This document shows positions 1-9,885 of a stretch of DNA of 30,331 bases, one piece after another (the first letter of the stretch is position 1; every line of letters starts with the position of its first letter). The stretch is from Oscillospiraceae bacterium. GTDB taxonomy: Bacteria > Bacillota_A > Clostridia > Oscillospirales > Oscillospiraceae. The stretch spans positions 1 to 30,331 of the forward strand of contig JAFOBK010000261.1 of NCBI GenBank assembly GCA_017381835.1, in the 5' to 3' direction. The position numbers were made by a program, and so were the translations under genes. The notes below the pieces were generated by a model that made no database searches, was not told the origin of the DNA, and saw only the letters and a list, made by a program, of their open reading frames with translations.

Positions 1-599
1 ATGCTACCAAGGCTATGGCTGACTACTTCAAGGGCGTTCGCGACGAGTTCGTTGCTGACGGCACCCTGATGCCCAAGTCCATGGCTACCGATACTCAGTG
101 CCTGACCTACCAGATCCCCGGCGGCATGCTGTCCAACCTGCTGAGCCAGCTGAAGCAGATGAACGCTCTGGATAAGTTCGACGAGGCTCTGATCGAGACT
201 CCCAAGGTTCGTAAGGATCTGGGCTATCCTCCCCTGGTTACTCCCACCTCTCAGATGGTCGGCGTTCAGGCTGTTACCAACGTTCTGGTAGGCGAGCGCT
301 ACAAGAAGGTTTCCAAGGAAGTTAAGGCTTACTGCCGTGGCGAGTACGGCCGTACTCCCGCTCCCATCGACGAGGAAATCAAGGCTAAGATCCTGGGCGA
401 CGAGAAGCCCGTTGAAGGCCGTTACGCTGATACCCTGGCTCCCGTTGTTGAGTCCACCCGCGAGAAGCTGGGCGATCTGGCTAAGTCCGATGAGGATGTC
501 CTGTCCTACATTGCATTCCCCAACCTGGCTGAAAAGTTCCTGGAGGACCGCAAGGCCAAGGAAGAGAACGTAGTTACCTACTCCATCGTTGAAGCTTAA
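1..599 (+). CDS. oadA: Oxaloacetate decarboxylase / carboxyltransferase alpha subunit, C-terminal part
   Basis: This is the C-terminal ~199 residues of a PYC/OADA-type carboxyltransferase, cut by the window start; the open frame runs in from base 3. The stretch reading PGGMLSNL, followed by the region around LGYPPLVTPTSQMVG, is the conserved C-terminal domain shared by oxaloacetate decarboxylase alpha and pyruvate carboxylase subunit B. The family transfers the carboxyl group of oxaloacetate to biotin in the cytoplasm. The protein ends at YSIVEA with no biotinyl domain of its own, and a separate biotin carrier is encoded two genes downstream. It heads a tight plus-strand operon: the gamma gene starts 12 bases after the stop, behind an AAGGAGG ribosome site. 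Codon choice is strongly biased, as in highly expressed genes. The substrate could be another acyl-CoA/2-oxo acid, but the domain type favours oxaloacetate. Confidence 0.85.
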   Translation, partial: ATKAMADYFKGVRDEFVADGTLMPKSMATDTQCLTYQIPGGMLSNLLSQLKQMNALDKFDEALIETPKVRKDLGYPPLVTPTSQMVGVQAVTNVLVGERYKKVSKEVKAYCRGEYGRTPAPIDEEIKAKILGDEKPVEGRYADTLAPVVESTREKLGDLAKSDEDVLSYIAFPNLAEKFLEDRKAKEENVVTYSIVEA

Positions 600-611
600 G
601 GAGGTAACCCT

Positions 612-950
612 ATGACTATGCTTACTGGTGCTATTGGCATCGGCGAAGCAGGCGTTTACGCATTGCTTGGCTACGGTATGGTTTTCTTCGGTCTGATCCT
701 GCTGATGGTCGTTGTTATGATCATGGGTAAGGTCTTCACCGCTAAGAAGGCAACTCCCGCTGCCGCTCCCGCCGCTGCTCCTGCTGCTGCACCCGCTCCC
801 GAAGCACCCGTTGCTCCCGGTGTTGCCGGTCAGCTGAAGACTTACGATGTTGAGCCCAAGACTTGCGCTATGCTGATGGCAATCGTTGCCGATAAGATGG
901 GCAAGCCCCTGAACGAACTGCGTTTCATTTCCATCAAGGAGGTCAAATAA
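612..950 (+). CDS. oadG: Sodium-pump decarboxylase gamma subunit (OadG family)
   Basis: Small single-pass membrane subunit, 112 residues. One transmembrane helix lies at about residues 15-39, followed by an Ala/Pro-rich flexible linker (about 47-70) and a short C-terminal domain ending in FISIKEV, which matches the C-terminal tail of OadG-type chains. Family members anchor the carboxyltransferase to the membrane beta subunit and help the decarboxylation step. The ATG sits 7 bases after a strong GGAGG, and the next gene starts 2 bases after its stop, so translation is probably coupled. The linker's low-complexity GCT/CCC codons create long antisense open frames that are not genes. Confidence 0.85.
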   Translation: MTMLTGAIGIGEAGVYALLGYGMVFFGLILLMVVVMIMGKVFTAKKATPAAAPAAAPAAAPAPEAPVAPGVAGQLKTYDVEPKTCAMLMAIVADKMGKPLNELRFISIKEVK

Positions 951-952
951 AG

Positions 953-1354
953 ATGAAGTATAAGGTAACTCTGAACGGCAAGACCTACGAGATCGAGGTC
1001 GAGGCCGGTAAGGCTATGCTGCTGGACGAGTACGAGGCTATTGTTCCCTCCGCTCCCGCTCCCGTAGCTGCAGCTCCTGTTGCTGCTCCTGCTGCTGCTC
1101 CCGCAGCCGCTCCCGCTCCCGCTGCTGTTTCCGTTGCTGCCGGCGAGTCCGTCACCGCTCCCATGCCCGGCACCATTCTGAAGGTCAATGTTCAGAACGG
1201 TCAGGCTGTTAAGGAAGGCGATGTTCTGTGCGTTCTGGAAGCAATGAAGATGGAGAACGAAATCATGGCTCCCAAGGCCGGCACTGTTGCTCAGGTCGTT
1301 GCTTCTAAGGGTGCTTCCGTCAACACCGGTGATGTCCTGGTTGTTATCGCTTAA
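953..1354 (+). CDS. Biotin carboxyl carrier protein of the decarboxylase
   Basis: 133-residue biotinyl protein. An N-terminal ~30-residue segment ([16 protein letters not shown]) is followed by an Ala/Pro hinge (about 32-58) and a biotinyl-lipoyl domain. The biotin attachment motif EAMKMEN is at residues 96-102, with Lys99 the expected biotinylated residue. The carrier shuttles the carboxyl group from the alpha-subunit active site to the membrane beta subunit. Having the carrier on its own polypeptide rather than fused to alpha matches the four-gene clostridial version of the complex. A GGAGG precedes the start, overlapping the last codons of the gamma gene, and the beta gene starts 12 bases downstream. 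Confidence 0.93.
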   Translation: MKYKVTLNGKTYEIEVEAGKAMLLDEYEAIVPSAPAPVAAAPVAAPAAAPAAAPAPAAVSVAAGESVTAPMPGTILKVNVQNGQAVKEGDVLCVLEAMKMENEIMAPKAGTVAQVVASKGASVNTGDVLVVIA

Positions 1355-1366
1355 GGAGGGCACTCC

Positions 1367-2584
1367 ATGAGTATTTCTGTTGGTGAAATTCTGCTGAACC
1401 TGTGGAACAAGTCCGGTTTCGCAGCTCTGTCCATGGGCTTCATGGACGGCGGCTGGCAGAACCTGGTGATGATCGCCATCGCCTGCGTACTGCTGTACCT
1501 GGGTATTGTGAAGCAGTTTGAGCCCCTGCTGATGGTCGGTATCGCATTCGGCTGTCTGCTGTCTAACCTGCCCATGGGCGGCCTGTACCACCAGGAGCTG
1601 TGGGATGCATTCATGACCCCCGGTACTGATGCATACCACTCCTACGGCGCAATCCTGCGTGACGGTGGTCTGATCGACTTCTTCTACATCGGCGTTAAGA
1701 CATCCATTTATCCCTGTCTGATTTTCATGGGCGTTGGCGCTATGACCGACTTCGGTCCTCTGATCTCCAACCCCAAGTCCCTGCTGCTGGGCGCTGCTGC
1801 ACAGCTGGGCGTTTTCGTAGCTTTCTTCGGCGGCATCCTGCTGGGCTTCACCGGCCCCGAGGCTGCTTCCATCGGCATCATCGGTGGTGCTGACGGCCCC
1901 ACCGCTATCTTCCTGACCACCAAGCTGGCTCCCCACCTGCTGGGCGCTATCGCTGTGGCAGCATATTCCTACATGGCTCTGATTCCTCTGATTCAGCCCC
2001 CCATTATGAATCTGATGTCCACTCCCGAGCAGCGTAAGATCAAGATGGTTCAGACCCGTCCTGTTTCCCAGGCCGAGAAGATCATCTTCCCCATCGTGGT
2101 TACCATTTTCGTGGCTCTGCTGATGCCCGACACCGCTCCCCTGATCGGCTGCCTGATGCTGGGCAACCTGGCTAAGGAGACCGGCGTTACCGCTCGTCTT
2201 TCCGACACCATGCAGAATGCGCTGATGAACATCGTCACCATCCTGCTGTCCACCTCCGTCGGTGCTACCATGGTTGGTTCCACCTTCCTGACCCTGCAGA
2301 CCATCAAGATCGTTGTTCTGGGTGTTGTTGCATTTGGCATCTCCACCGCAGGCGGCATGCTGGGCGGCTTGGTCATGTGCAAGCTGACCGGCGGCAAGGT
2401 CAATCCTCTGATTGGTTCTGCCGGTGTTTCCGCTGTTCCCATGGCTGCTCGTGTTTCCAACATGGTCGGTCAGAAGAACAATCCCTCCAACTTCCTGCTG
2501 ATGCACGCTATGGGCCCCAACGTGGCCGGCGTTATCGGCTCCGCTATCGCAGCTGGCTTCCTGCTCAGCGTTTTCGGCGGCTAA
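1367..2584 (+). CDS. oadB: Sodium ion-translocating decarboxylase beta subunit
   Basis: 405-residue polytopic membrane protein of the OadB/MmdB/GcdB family. It carries the conserved GGADGPTAIF stretch (about residues 173-182) and a second conserved region around GSAGVSAVPMAARV near the C-terminus, both associated with Na+ and carboxybiotin chemistry in this family. It decarboxylates carboxybiotin and exports Na+, building a sodium-motive force. Length is normal for the family. The start follows GGAGGGCACTCC at good spacing. It is the last gene of the operon: a strong hairpin terminator begins 11 bases after the stop. A decayed copy of its last codons lies beyond that terminator. Confidence 0.93.
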   Translation: MSISVGEILLNLWNKSGFAALSMGFMDGGWQNLVMIAIACVLLYLGIVKQFEPLLMVGIAFGCLLSNLPMGGLYHQELWDAFMTPGTDAYHSYGAILRDGGLIDFFYIGVKTSIYPCLIFMGVGAMTDFGPLISNPKSLLLGAAAQLGVFVAFFGGILLGFTGPEAASIGIIGGADGPTAIFLTTKLAPHLLGAIAVAAYSYMALIPLIQPPIMNLMSTPEQRKIKMVQTRPVSQAEKIIFPIVVTIFVALLMPDTAPLIGCLMLGNLAKETGVTARLSDTMQNALMNIVTILLSTSVGATMVGSTFLTLQTIKIVVLGVVAFGISTAGGMLGGLVMCKLTGGKVNPLIGSAGVSAVPMAARVSNMVGQKNNPSNFLLMHAMGPNVAGVIGSAIAAGFLLSVFGG

Positions 2585-2594
2585 GCGTATTGCC

Positions 2595-2635
2595 AATCCC
2601 CTCTGCCATAAGGCAGAGGGGATTATGCACTTTTT
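2595..2635 (+). terminator. Rho-independent terminator of the oad operon
   Basis: Perfect 13-bp stem (2595-2607 with 2612-2624) with a 4-base ATAA loop, followed by a T-run at 2631-2635 after a 6-base gap. It lies 11 bases after the oadB stop. Confidence 0.85.
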
Positions 2636-2642
2636 AAGAACA

Positions 2643-2698
2643 AACGTGGCAGGAAGTTAGCGTAAGCTGGCTTCCTGCTGTCTGTCTTCGGCGGCTAA
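2643..2698 (+). pseudogene. Remnant of a duplicated oadB 3' end
   Basis: The last part of this stretch (2665-2698) reads AGFLLSVFGG and then TAA, exactly the same ten residues and stop as the intact oadB. It differs from the real gene at five bases, all clustered in the middle and silent. Just upstream, AACGTGGCAGGA (NVAG) also matches oadB, but about nine bases are missing between the two parts and a TAG interrupts. It therefore looks like the tail of a second beta-subunit gene, or of a tandem copy, that was mostly deleted. It has no start and cannot make protein. Confidence 0.75.
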
Positions 2699-2841
2699 GC
2701 CGGGTTGCCCCGGCGGGCAATTCGTGACGAACCTGGTCGGTAAACGATAGACCATTGGGTGAGTATTATGGAATGATTGCCTCCGGCAATCATAGTCATT
2801 TATGATTCGCTGCGCGGAGCACCACGCTCGGTATCGTTTCT
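2699..2841 (+). repeat. TAAG-headed structured element, copy E1 (with internal insert)
   Basis: First of three related elements (others at 12737-12817 and, inverted, 24179-24254). It starts directly after a TAA with the hairpin GCCGGG-TTGC-CCCGGC, followed by GGCAATTCGTGACGAACC, a GGTC...GACC pair, and it ends with GCTCGGTATCGTTTC. About 60 bases absent from the other copies separate the GGGTGAG part from the GCTCGG end. They include a perfect 9-bp hairpin (2773-2781 with 2785-2793). Function unknown; it may be part of a small RNA ending at the terminator at 2855. Confidence 0.6.
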
Positions 2842-2854
2842 GCTGTCATTATTA

Positions 2855-2886
2855 ACACCCCACTCTTCTGAGTGGGGTGTCTTTTT
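2855..2886 (+). terminator. Rho-independent terminator
   Basis: Perfect 11-bp stem (2855-2865 with 2870-2880), TTCT loop, then CTTTTT. There is no coding gene between the oad terminator at 2595 and this one, so it may end a non-coding transcript carrying element E1, or act as a backup terminator. Confidence 0.8.
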
Positions 2887-2910
2887 GTAGGGGAGGGTCT
2901 TGACCCTCCC
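2887..2910 (+). repeat. GTAG-headed REP palindrome (divergent member)
   Basis: GTAG is followed by a perfect hairpin (2891-2899 with 2902-2910). The GTAG head plus hairpin is the layout of REP sequences recognised by RAYT transposases, one of which is encoded at 4402-4890. The stem bases differ from those of the other copies. Confidence 0.6.
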
Positions 2911-2956
2911 GCTTATTCTTCCGGCAGTTTGTTCACGGAGTGTTCAAAGAATCGTA

Positions 2957-2985
2957 TTGTAATTCCTCTCAAATTTTGATATGAT
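2957..2985 (+). promoter_or_regulatory. Probable sigma-A promoter of the DUF3048 lipoprotein
   Basis: TTGTAA (2957-2962), a 17-base spacer, then TATGAT (2980-2985). The ribosome site AAAGGAG follows at about 2999 and the ATG is at 3012. Confidence 0.65.
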
Positions 2986-3011
2986 AAGGAAAATCCTGAA
3001 AGGAGATTACT

Positions 3012-4112
3012 ATGAAGCGTATTTTTGCATTGCTGTTGGTCCTTGCCCTTCTGCTGGCCGGCTGCGGCAAGCAGGAACCTGCTCCCGAAGCAGCACCTGC
3101 CACAGAACCTACCGCTGCTCCTACCACGGAAGCCACTGAACCCACCACTGAGGCAACCGAACCTCCCACAGAGGAACCCACCGAGGCAATTATTTATCGC
3201 AATCCTCTCACCGGCGAAGTGCTGGAAGTACCTTTTGAAGGCCAGATCACCGCTGTTGTTTTCAATAACCATAAAAAATGTCTGCCCCAGCACGGTCAGA
3301 CAGACGCGGATATTTTCTATGAAGTAGAAGTGGAAGGCAGCATCACCAGATGCCTGGGCTTGTTCACCGACCTGGAAGACGCCGAGAAAATCGGCCCCGT
3401 CCGCAGCGTCCGTACTTATTTCAATATTCTCTCCCGTGCCGTGCAGGCTCCCATCATTCACTGCGGCGGTTCCACCTATGCCCGTGACGGCTACGTAGAC
3501 TATGCAAAGACCCAGCTTCCCAACTGGCAGCATGTGGATGCCAATGCAAGCTCCGGTTTCTATCGTGACCAGGCCCGCAAGGCCCAGGGTTATGCCCATG
3601 AGCATACGCTGTTCACCGACGGTGAAAGACTGCTGGAAGTTCTGAAAAACAAGGGTTTTGATACCCCCGCAAAGACCCCCGATGCCCTGCTGCAGTTTAC
3701 CGAAGAACCCCAGCTGAACGGTGAAACAGCCACCTCCCTGACTCTGAAGTTTAAGGGCAGCAAGCTCACTACTTTTGCATATGACCAGGAAACCGGTCTT
3801 TACAATGCATCCCAGTATGGCGATGAATGGGTAGACGGCAACACCGGTGAAGCAATTTCCTTCCGGAATGTGATTGCTCTGTATGCTGATCAGGCCCAGT
3901 CTGTTGCCGGCAGCGCCCGCCAGTTCTATGATCTCATCGGCAGCGGCGATGGTCACTTTGTTTGCGACGGTCAGATCATTCCCATTAAGTGGCACCATGA
4001 ATCCTATGAAGAACCCTTCCAGTACACTCTGGAGGACGGCTCTCCTCTGTATTTGGGTGTTGGCAGAACCTATATCGCCATCTTGGGCGGTAATCCCATC
4101 TCTTACGAATAA
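3012..4112 (+). CDS. DUF3048 (YerB-like) lipoprotein
   Basis: 366-residue exported lipoprotein. A short signal peptide ends in the lipobox LLAGC, with Cys18 the lipidation site. A Thr/Glu/Pro/Ala-rich spacer runs to about residue 60, and then comes the globular DUF3048 body (motifs VVFNNHKKCLPQ, GPVRSVRTYF, the HCGGS region, and C-terminal IPIKWHHES). The family is common in Firmicutes and includes B. subtilis YerB; its biochemical role is not established. It has its own promoter, a good ribosome site and a terminator right after the stop, so it is a single-gene unit convergent with the remB operon. Confidence 0.85.
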   Translation: MKRIFALLLVLALLLAGCGKQEPAPEAAPATEPTAAPTTEATEPTTEATEPPTEEPTEAIIYRNPLTGEVLEVPFEGQITAVVFNNHKKCLPQHGQTDADIFYEVEVEGSITRCLGLFTDLEDAEKIGPVRSVRTYFNILSRAVQAPIIHCGGSTYARDGYVDYAKTQLPNWQHVDANASSGFYRDQARKAQGYAHEHTLFTDGERLLEVLKNKGFDTPAKTPDALLQFTEEPQLNGETATSLTLKFKGSKLTTFAYDQETGLYNASQYGDEWVDGNTGEAISFRNVIALYADQAQSVAGSARQFYDLIGSGDGHFVCDGQIIPIKWHHESYEEPFQYTLEDGSPLYLGVGRTYIAILGGNPISYE

Positions 4113-4119
4113 ACCCCGT

Positions 4120-4155
4120 AAAAAACCCCCGAACCATTGGTTCGGGGGTTCTTTT
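4120..4155. terminator. Bidirectional terminator between DUF3048 gene and remB
   Basis: Perfect 12-bp stem (4124-4135 with 4139-4150) and a 3-base loop. A T-run follows on the plus strand (4152-4156), and an A-run precedes it (4120-4125) that becomes the T-run on the minus strand. It can end both converging operons. Confidence 0.9.
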
Positions 4156-4397
4156 TATTTCAGTCGTTTTTCCAAAGTGTAGGAATTTAAGGATGTCAGA
4201 TGTACCCGGGAAAGACCGTATTCCGCCGTCAGCACAAAGGCTTTGGGCAGATCGTCGCAGGGGATCACCAGACCCTCTTTTTCCGCATGGTTCAGAAATT
4301 CCACTGTCTTTTTGGAGTAGGTGGTGTTGTCCAGATCAAAAATACCAATGATGGAGGTATCTCTTACCGCCATATCATTACCGATGGACAAATACAC
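4155..4397 (-). CDS. remB: RemB-type DUF370 DNA-binding regulator
   Basis: 80-residue DUF370 protein. The N-terminus MYLSIGND and the stretch IIGIFDLDNTT are diagnostic of the YaaB/RemB branch. In B. subtilis, RemA and RemB promote biofilm matrix gene expression, and yaaB lies near recF-gyrB. Here it is the last gene after gyrA-rnhA-RAYT. The start is GTG at 4397, with AAGGAG seven bases upstream; that ribosome site overlaps the last codons of the RAYT gene, so the two are transcribed and probably translated together. The targets in this organism cannot be told from the sequence. Confidence 0.85.
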   Translation of the reverse strand: MYLSIGNDMAVRDTSIIGIFDLDNTTYSKKTVEFLNHAEKEGLVIPCDDLPKAFVLTAEYGLSRVHLTSLNSYTLEKRLK

Positions 4398-4401
4398 ACA
4401 A

Positions 4402-4890
4402 TCACTCCTTCACATAGAAACAATCTTCCTCCCATTTGGAAGGATTTCCCTCAATATAATTCCAAATCTTCAAATATCCCGCCTCATCCCGAATCACATG
4501 ATCGTGAAACAGTTTTTGCCAAATTGAAGAACCAATTCTCTTGCTCACGTATCCTTTCATTTGCTGTATTACAATAGAAATTGTAGGGGCGAGCATTGCT
4601 CGTCCGTTTTCATCCGTGCGAATCTGTAACAGCAAGTGAATATGATTTGGCATAATGACATAGTTATCCACAGAAATTGCAGGATAGACGGTTTGGATAT
4701 TGGAAATTGCTTCTTCTACAATTCTCCCATAAGGGGATAAGCATACCTTTTCCGGACGAGCAATGCTCGCCCCTACATGCTCCCAAAATAACGTTTCTTT
4801 ATTTTTGGTACATATGGTAATAAAGTATGCATTTGGCTGACTATAATCATAATTTTTCAGCCGATTTGGTTTTCTTTTTGGGAATTCCAT
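4402..4890 (-). CDS. REP-associated tyrosine transposase (RAYT, Y1/IS200-like)
   Basis: 162-residue HUH endonuclease. The strand YFITICT (22-28) and the NHIH motif (His83-x-His85) are the Y1 transposase hallmarks. The catalytic tyrosine is probably Tyr145 in YIEGNP, with Tyr139 as alternative. RAYTs are single-copy, domesticated relatives of IS200/IS605 transposases that cut and join DNA at GTAG-headed REP hairpins, which occur repeatedly in this window. The gene has no terminal ends like an IS. It sits in an operon: its ATG shares a base with the rnhA stop (TAATG), and the remB ribosome site lies in its 3' end. Two identical REPs are embedded in frame in opposite orientation. They encode residues 39-46 (VGASIARP) and 95-103 (NGRAMLAPT). 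Catalytic residues appear intact. Confidence 0.9.
   Translation of the reverse strand: MEFPKRKPNRLKNYDYSQPNAYFITICTKNKETLFWEHVGASIARPEKVCLSPYGRIVEEAISNIQTVYPAISVDNYVIMPNHIHLLLQIRTDENGRAMLAPTISIVIQQMKGYVSKRIGSSIWQKLFHDHVIRDEAGYLKIWNYIEGNPSKWEEDCFYVKE
4583..4606 (+). repeat. REP palindrome inside the RAYT gene, plus orientation
   Basis: 24 bases headed by GTAG, with the core hairpin CGAGCATTGCTCG. Identical to the inverted copy at 4753-4776. On the coding strand of the transposase it specifies NGRAMLAPT. Confidence 0.85.
4753..4776 (-). repeat. REP palindrome inside the RAYT gene, minus orientation
   Basis: Exact reverse complement of the 24 bases at 4583-4606, 146 bases away. In this orientation the same sequence encodes VGASIARP, in a loop between the first strand and the LSPYG helix region. 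Confidence 0.85.
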
Positions 4891-5327
4891 TACTTAAACT
4901 TCTGAGACTGCATAACGGCAAGTTCATCACAGCGGTTATTTTTGGGATTATCCGCATGACCTTTGACCCAATGGTAATTCAGCTTATGCACCATGGTTAA
5001 GTCAAGGAGGGTTTCCCAAAGATCGGGATTTAAGGCCGGTTTTTTATCGGACTTGATCCAGCCCTTTTTCCGCCAGCCCCAGGCCCAACCTTTTTGGAGC
5101 GCATCGATCACATATTTGGAGTCAGAGTAAAGCTCTACCATGCAAGGCTCTTTCAGTGCCTGCAGACCCTTGATCACAGCGGTCAGCTCCATTCGGTTGT
5201 TGGTGGTATTGGCCTCTCCGCCGGAAAGTTCCTTTTCTACACCCTTATACTCCAAAATTGCGCCCCAGCCGCCGGGGCCCGGATTACCGCTGCAGGCCCC
5301 GTCGGTATAAAGGGTTATGGTTTTCAT
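4890..5327 (-). CDS. rnhA: Ribonuclease HI
   Basis: 145 residues, the normal length for a bacterial RNase HI without an extra hybrid-binding domain. The Mg2+-binding carboxylates are all present at near-E. coli positions: Asp9 ([11 protein letters not shown]), Glu47 (NRMELTA), Asp69 (YSDSKYV) and Asp134 (RCDELA), plus His124 (VKGHADN). It cuts the RNA strand of RNA-DNA hybrids in the cytoplasm, removing R-loops and primers, which fits its place in a replication operon. Its ATG overlaps the gyrA stop (ATGA), so translation is coupled to gyrA. Confidence 0.96.
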   Translation of the reverse strand: MKTITLYTDGACSGNPGPGGWGAILEYKGVEKELSGGEANTTNNRMELTAVIKGLQALKEPCMVELYSDSKYVIDALQKGWAWGWRKKGWIKSDKKPALNPDLWETLLDLTMVHKLNYHWVKGHADNPKNNRCDELAVMQSQKFK

Positions 5328-7819
5328 TCGGTTTCCTCGGTCTTTGCCACGCGCTGGACAGCCATCAGCTGGTTGCCCTCTTCAATACGCATGACGATAA
5401 CACCCTGGACATCGCGCTTGTAAATGTTGATGTCGGATGCGGGCACACGGATGATGACACCGCCGTTTTCAATGAGCATCACATCGTCACCCTCGGCAAC
5501 CAGGCAGCAGCCGGCAACCTTACCGGTCTTGGGTGTGATGTTGTAGTTCTTCAGACCCTTACCGCCGCGCTGCTGAGGAATCTTCTCACCATCGGGGCCG
5601 GTACGCAGATATTCGGGAAGCTCAGTACGCTTACCGAAGCCATTTTCTGTAACGGTAAGCAGCGTGGTGCCTTCCTCGGCCTTTTCCGCGCCGATCACAT
5701 AGTCACCGTCACCCAGCAGGATACCGCGGACACCGGCGGCATCACGACCCATGGGACGGGCATCGTTTTCATTGAAACAGATGGCCATACCATCAGCGGT
5801 AGCCAGGATAATATTATCGTTGCCGTTTGTGCGGATTACGTTGATCAGCTGATCACCCTCGTCCAGGGTGATGGCACGGATACCGGTTTTACGGCGGGTA
5901 TTGAGAGCGATGAAGGGAATACGCTTCACAGTACCCTTCCGGGTGACCATCATCAGGTATTCATTTTCGTCAAACTCACGGGTAATCACCATAGCGGTGA
6001 CATTTTCACCGGGCTCCAGAGGCAGGACGTTCACCATAGCGGTGCCGCGGGCAGTTCTGCCGGCCTCGGGGATCTGATAGCCCTTTCTGTGGTGGACACG
6101 ACCCATATCCGTAAAGAACAGCATATGGTCATGGGTGGATGCCACATTCAGACTCTTCACGAAGTCCTCTTCCTTCAGATTCTGTGCGTTGACGCCACGG
6201 CCGCCTCTGGACTGAGTACGGTAGGTATCCACGGGCATGCGCTTGATGTAGCCCTGGTTGGAAATGGTGAAGGCGCAGGTCTCCTCCTCGATCAGGTCTT
6301 CGATATCGATCTCGTCCTCGATTTCCTGGATCTCGGTCTTGCGCTTGTCGCCGAACTTATCCCGGATCGCGATCAGCTCATCTCTGAGAACACCCTTCAG
6401 CTTTTCGGGATCGGCCAGCAGTTCGTTGTAGTAGCGGATGCGCTCCTGCAGTTCATTGAACTCAGCCTGGAGCTTTTCTCTGTCAAGACCCTGCAGAGCC
6501 TTCAGACGCATATCGAGAATTGCCTGGGCCTGGACATCGTCCAAACCAAAGCGCTCGCACAGCTTCTCCTTGGCATCGTCATAGGCAGAGCGGATGATCC
6601 GGATAACTTCATCGATATTATCCTGGGCGATCAGCAGACCTTCCAGCAAATGGGCACGCTCCATAGCCTTACGCAGATCGTACTTGGTTCTGCGGGTCAG
6701 CACTTCCATCTGAAAGTTCAGGTACTCGTCGATGATCTGACGCAGGCTCAGAATTCTGGGCTGCTTCTGATCGTCCACCAGTGCCAGCATAATAATGGAG
6801 AAGTTGGACTGCAGCGCAGTCTGCTTGAACAGGTTATTCAGCACAACCTGGGGATTGGCATCCTTCTTCAGCTCGATGACCATACGCATACCGTTGCGGT
6901 CAGTCTCATCCCGGAGGTCGGAGACACCTTCTAAGCGCTTGTCCTTCACCTGCTCGGCGATGGTCTTAATCAGCTGACGCTTATTGACCTGGTAGGGCAG
7001 TTCGGTAACAATGATACGGACTCTGTCCTTGCCGAATTCTTCAAATTCGGTGCGGGCTCTCACAACCACCTTGCCGCGGCCGGTGGCATAGGCGGCACGG
7101 ATGCCGGATCTGCCCATAATGATACCGCCGGTGGGGAAGTCAGGGCCGGTCACATGCTCCATCAGGTCAAGCATGGAGGCCTCGGGATCATCCAGTACGC
7201 AAACGCAGGCATTGATGACCTCGGTCAGATTATGAGGGGGGATATTGGTAGCCATACCGACTGCGATACCGGAGGAACCGTTTACCAGCAGGTTGGGGAA
7301 ACGGCTGGGGAGAACTCTGGGTTCCTTACGGCTTTCGTCGAAGTTGGGATCCCAGTTGATGGTCTCCTTATCGATATCCCGCAGCATCTCATTGGAGAGC
7401 TTACTGAGTCTTGCTTCGGTATAACGGTAAGCTGCAGCGGGGTCGCCGTCCACGGAGCCGAAGTTACCGTGGCCGTCTACCAGCATATAACGCATGGAGA
7501 AGTTCTGAGCAAGGCGCACCATGGCATCGTAAACAGATGCGTCACCATGGGGATGGTACTTACCCAGCACGTCACCGACGCAGGTTGCGGATTTCTTAAA
7601 GGGCTTGTCGGAAGTCAGACCGCTCTCGTACATGGTGTAGAGAATTCTGCGGTGAACAGGCTTCAGACCGTCACGAACGTCAGGAAGGGCACGGCCAACG
7701 ATGACACTCATGGCGTATTCAATATAGGAACGCTCCATTTCTTCCACCAGGTTGGATGTGGTAATCACCTGGTCCGGGAAACGGATATCCTCGGGTTTAT
7801 AACTGCGATTATGTGCCAA
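5324..7819 (-). CDS. gyrA: DNA gyrase subunit A
   Basis: 831-residue gyrase A. The breakage-reunion domain is N-terminal with the catalytic tyrosine in YRYTEARLS. The C-terminal DNA-wrapping domain holds the GyrA-box variant QSRGGRG and a second QRGGKG, which separates gyrase from topoisomerase IV. With GyrB it introduces negative supercoils. The start is TTG at 7819, preceded by a strong AAGGAGG whose first bases are the gyrB stop codon TAA; there is no ATG nearby. In the quinolone-determining region the sequence is [10 protein letters not shown]: the position matching E. coli Ser83 is alanine (residue 94), and the Asp87 equivalent is kept. Confidence 0.97.
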   Translation of the reverse strand: MAHNRSYKPEDIRFPDQVITTSNLVEEMERSYIEYAMSVIVGRALPDVRDGLKPVHRRILYTMYESGLTSDKPFKKSATCVGDVLGKYHPHGDASVYDAMVRLAQNFSMRYMLVDGHGNFGSVDGDPAAAYRYTEARLSKLSNEMLRDIDKETINWDPNFDESRKEPRVLPSRFPNLLVNGSSGIAVGMATNIPPHNLTEVINACVCVLDDPEASMLDLMEHVTGPDFPTGGIIMGRSGIRAAYATGRGKVVVRARTEFEEFGKDRVRIIVTELPYQVNKRQLIKTIAEQVKDKRLEGVSDLRDETDRNGMRMVIELKKDANPQVVLNNLFKQTALQSNFSIIMLALVDDQKQPRILSLRQIIDEYLNFQMEVLTRRTKYDLRKAMERAHLLEGLLIAQDNIDEVIRIIRSAYDDAKEKLCERFGLDDVQAQAILDMRLKALQGLDREKLQAEFNELQERIRYYNELLADPEKLKGVLRDELIAIRDKFGDKRKTEIQEIEDEIDIEDLIEEETCAFTISNQGYIKRMPVDTYRTQSRGGRGVNAQNLKEEDFVKSLNVASTHDHMLFFTDMGRVHHRKGYQIPEAGRTARGTAMVNVLPLEPGENVTAMVITREFDENEYLMMVTRKGTVKRIPFIALNTRRKTGIRAITLDEGDQLINVIRTNGNDNIILATADGMAICFNENDARPMGRDAAGVRGILLGDGDYVIGAEKAEEGTTLLTVTENGFGKRTELPEYLRTGPDGEKIPQQRGGKGLKNYNITPKTGKVAGCCLVAEGDDVMLIENGGVIIRVPASDINIYKRDVQGVIVMRIEEGNQLMAVQRVAKTEETE

Positions 7820-7833
7820 TGTGTGTCACCTCC

Positions 7834-9870
<2,037 letters not shown>

Positions 9871-9885
9871 AATTTTGCATTCAGG

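Noticed and set aside
842..2596. Long minus-strand open frame (584 codons) over the oad genes
   Set aside because: It mirrors the strongly biased GCT/GTT/CTG codons of the plus-strand genes, has low-complexity Gln/His/Gly-rich content, and no ribosome site or family similarity.
4402..4890. Complete IS200/IS605 insertion sequence
   Set aside because: The transposase is of the RAYT type, overlaps rnhA by its start codon and shares its 3' end with the remB ribosome site; there are no flanking IS ends or TnpB gene.
5258..6934. Long plus-strand open frame opposite gyrA
   Set aside because: Antisense shadow of a conserved gene with biased codons; no ribosome site or recognisable domain. The same applies to 7813-9738, 18923-20503 and 24809-26401.
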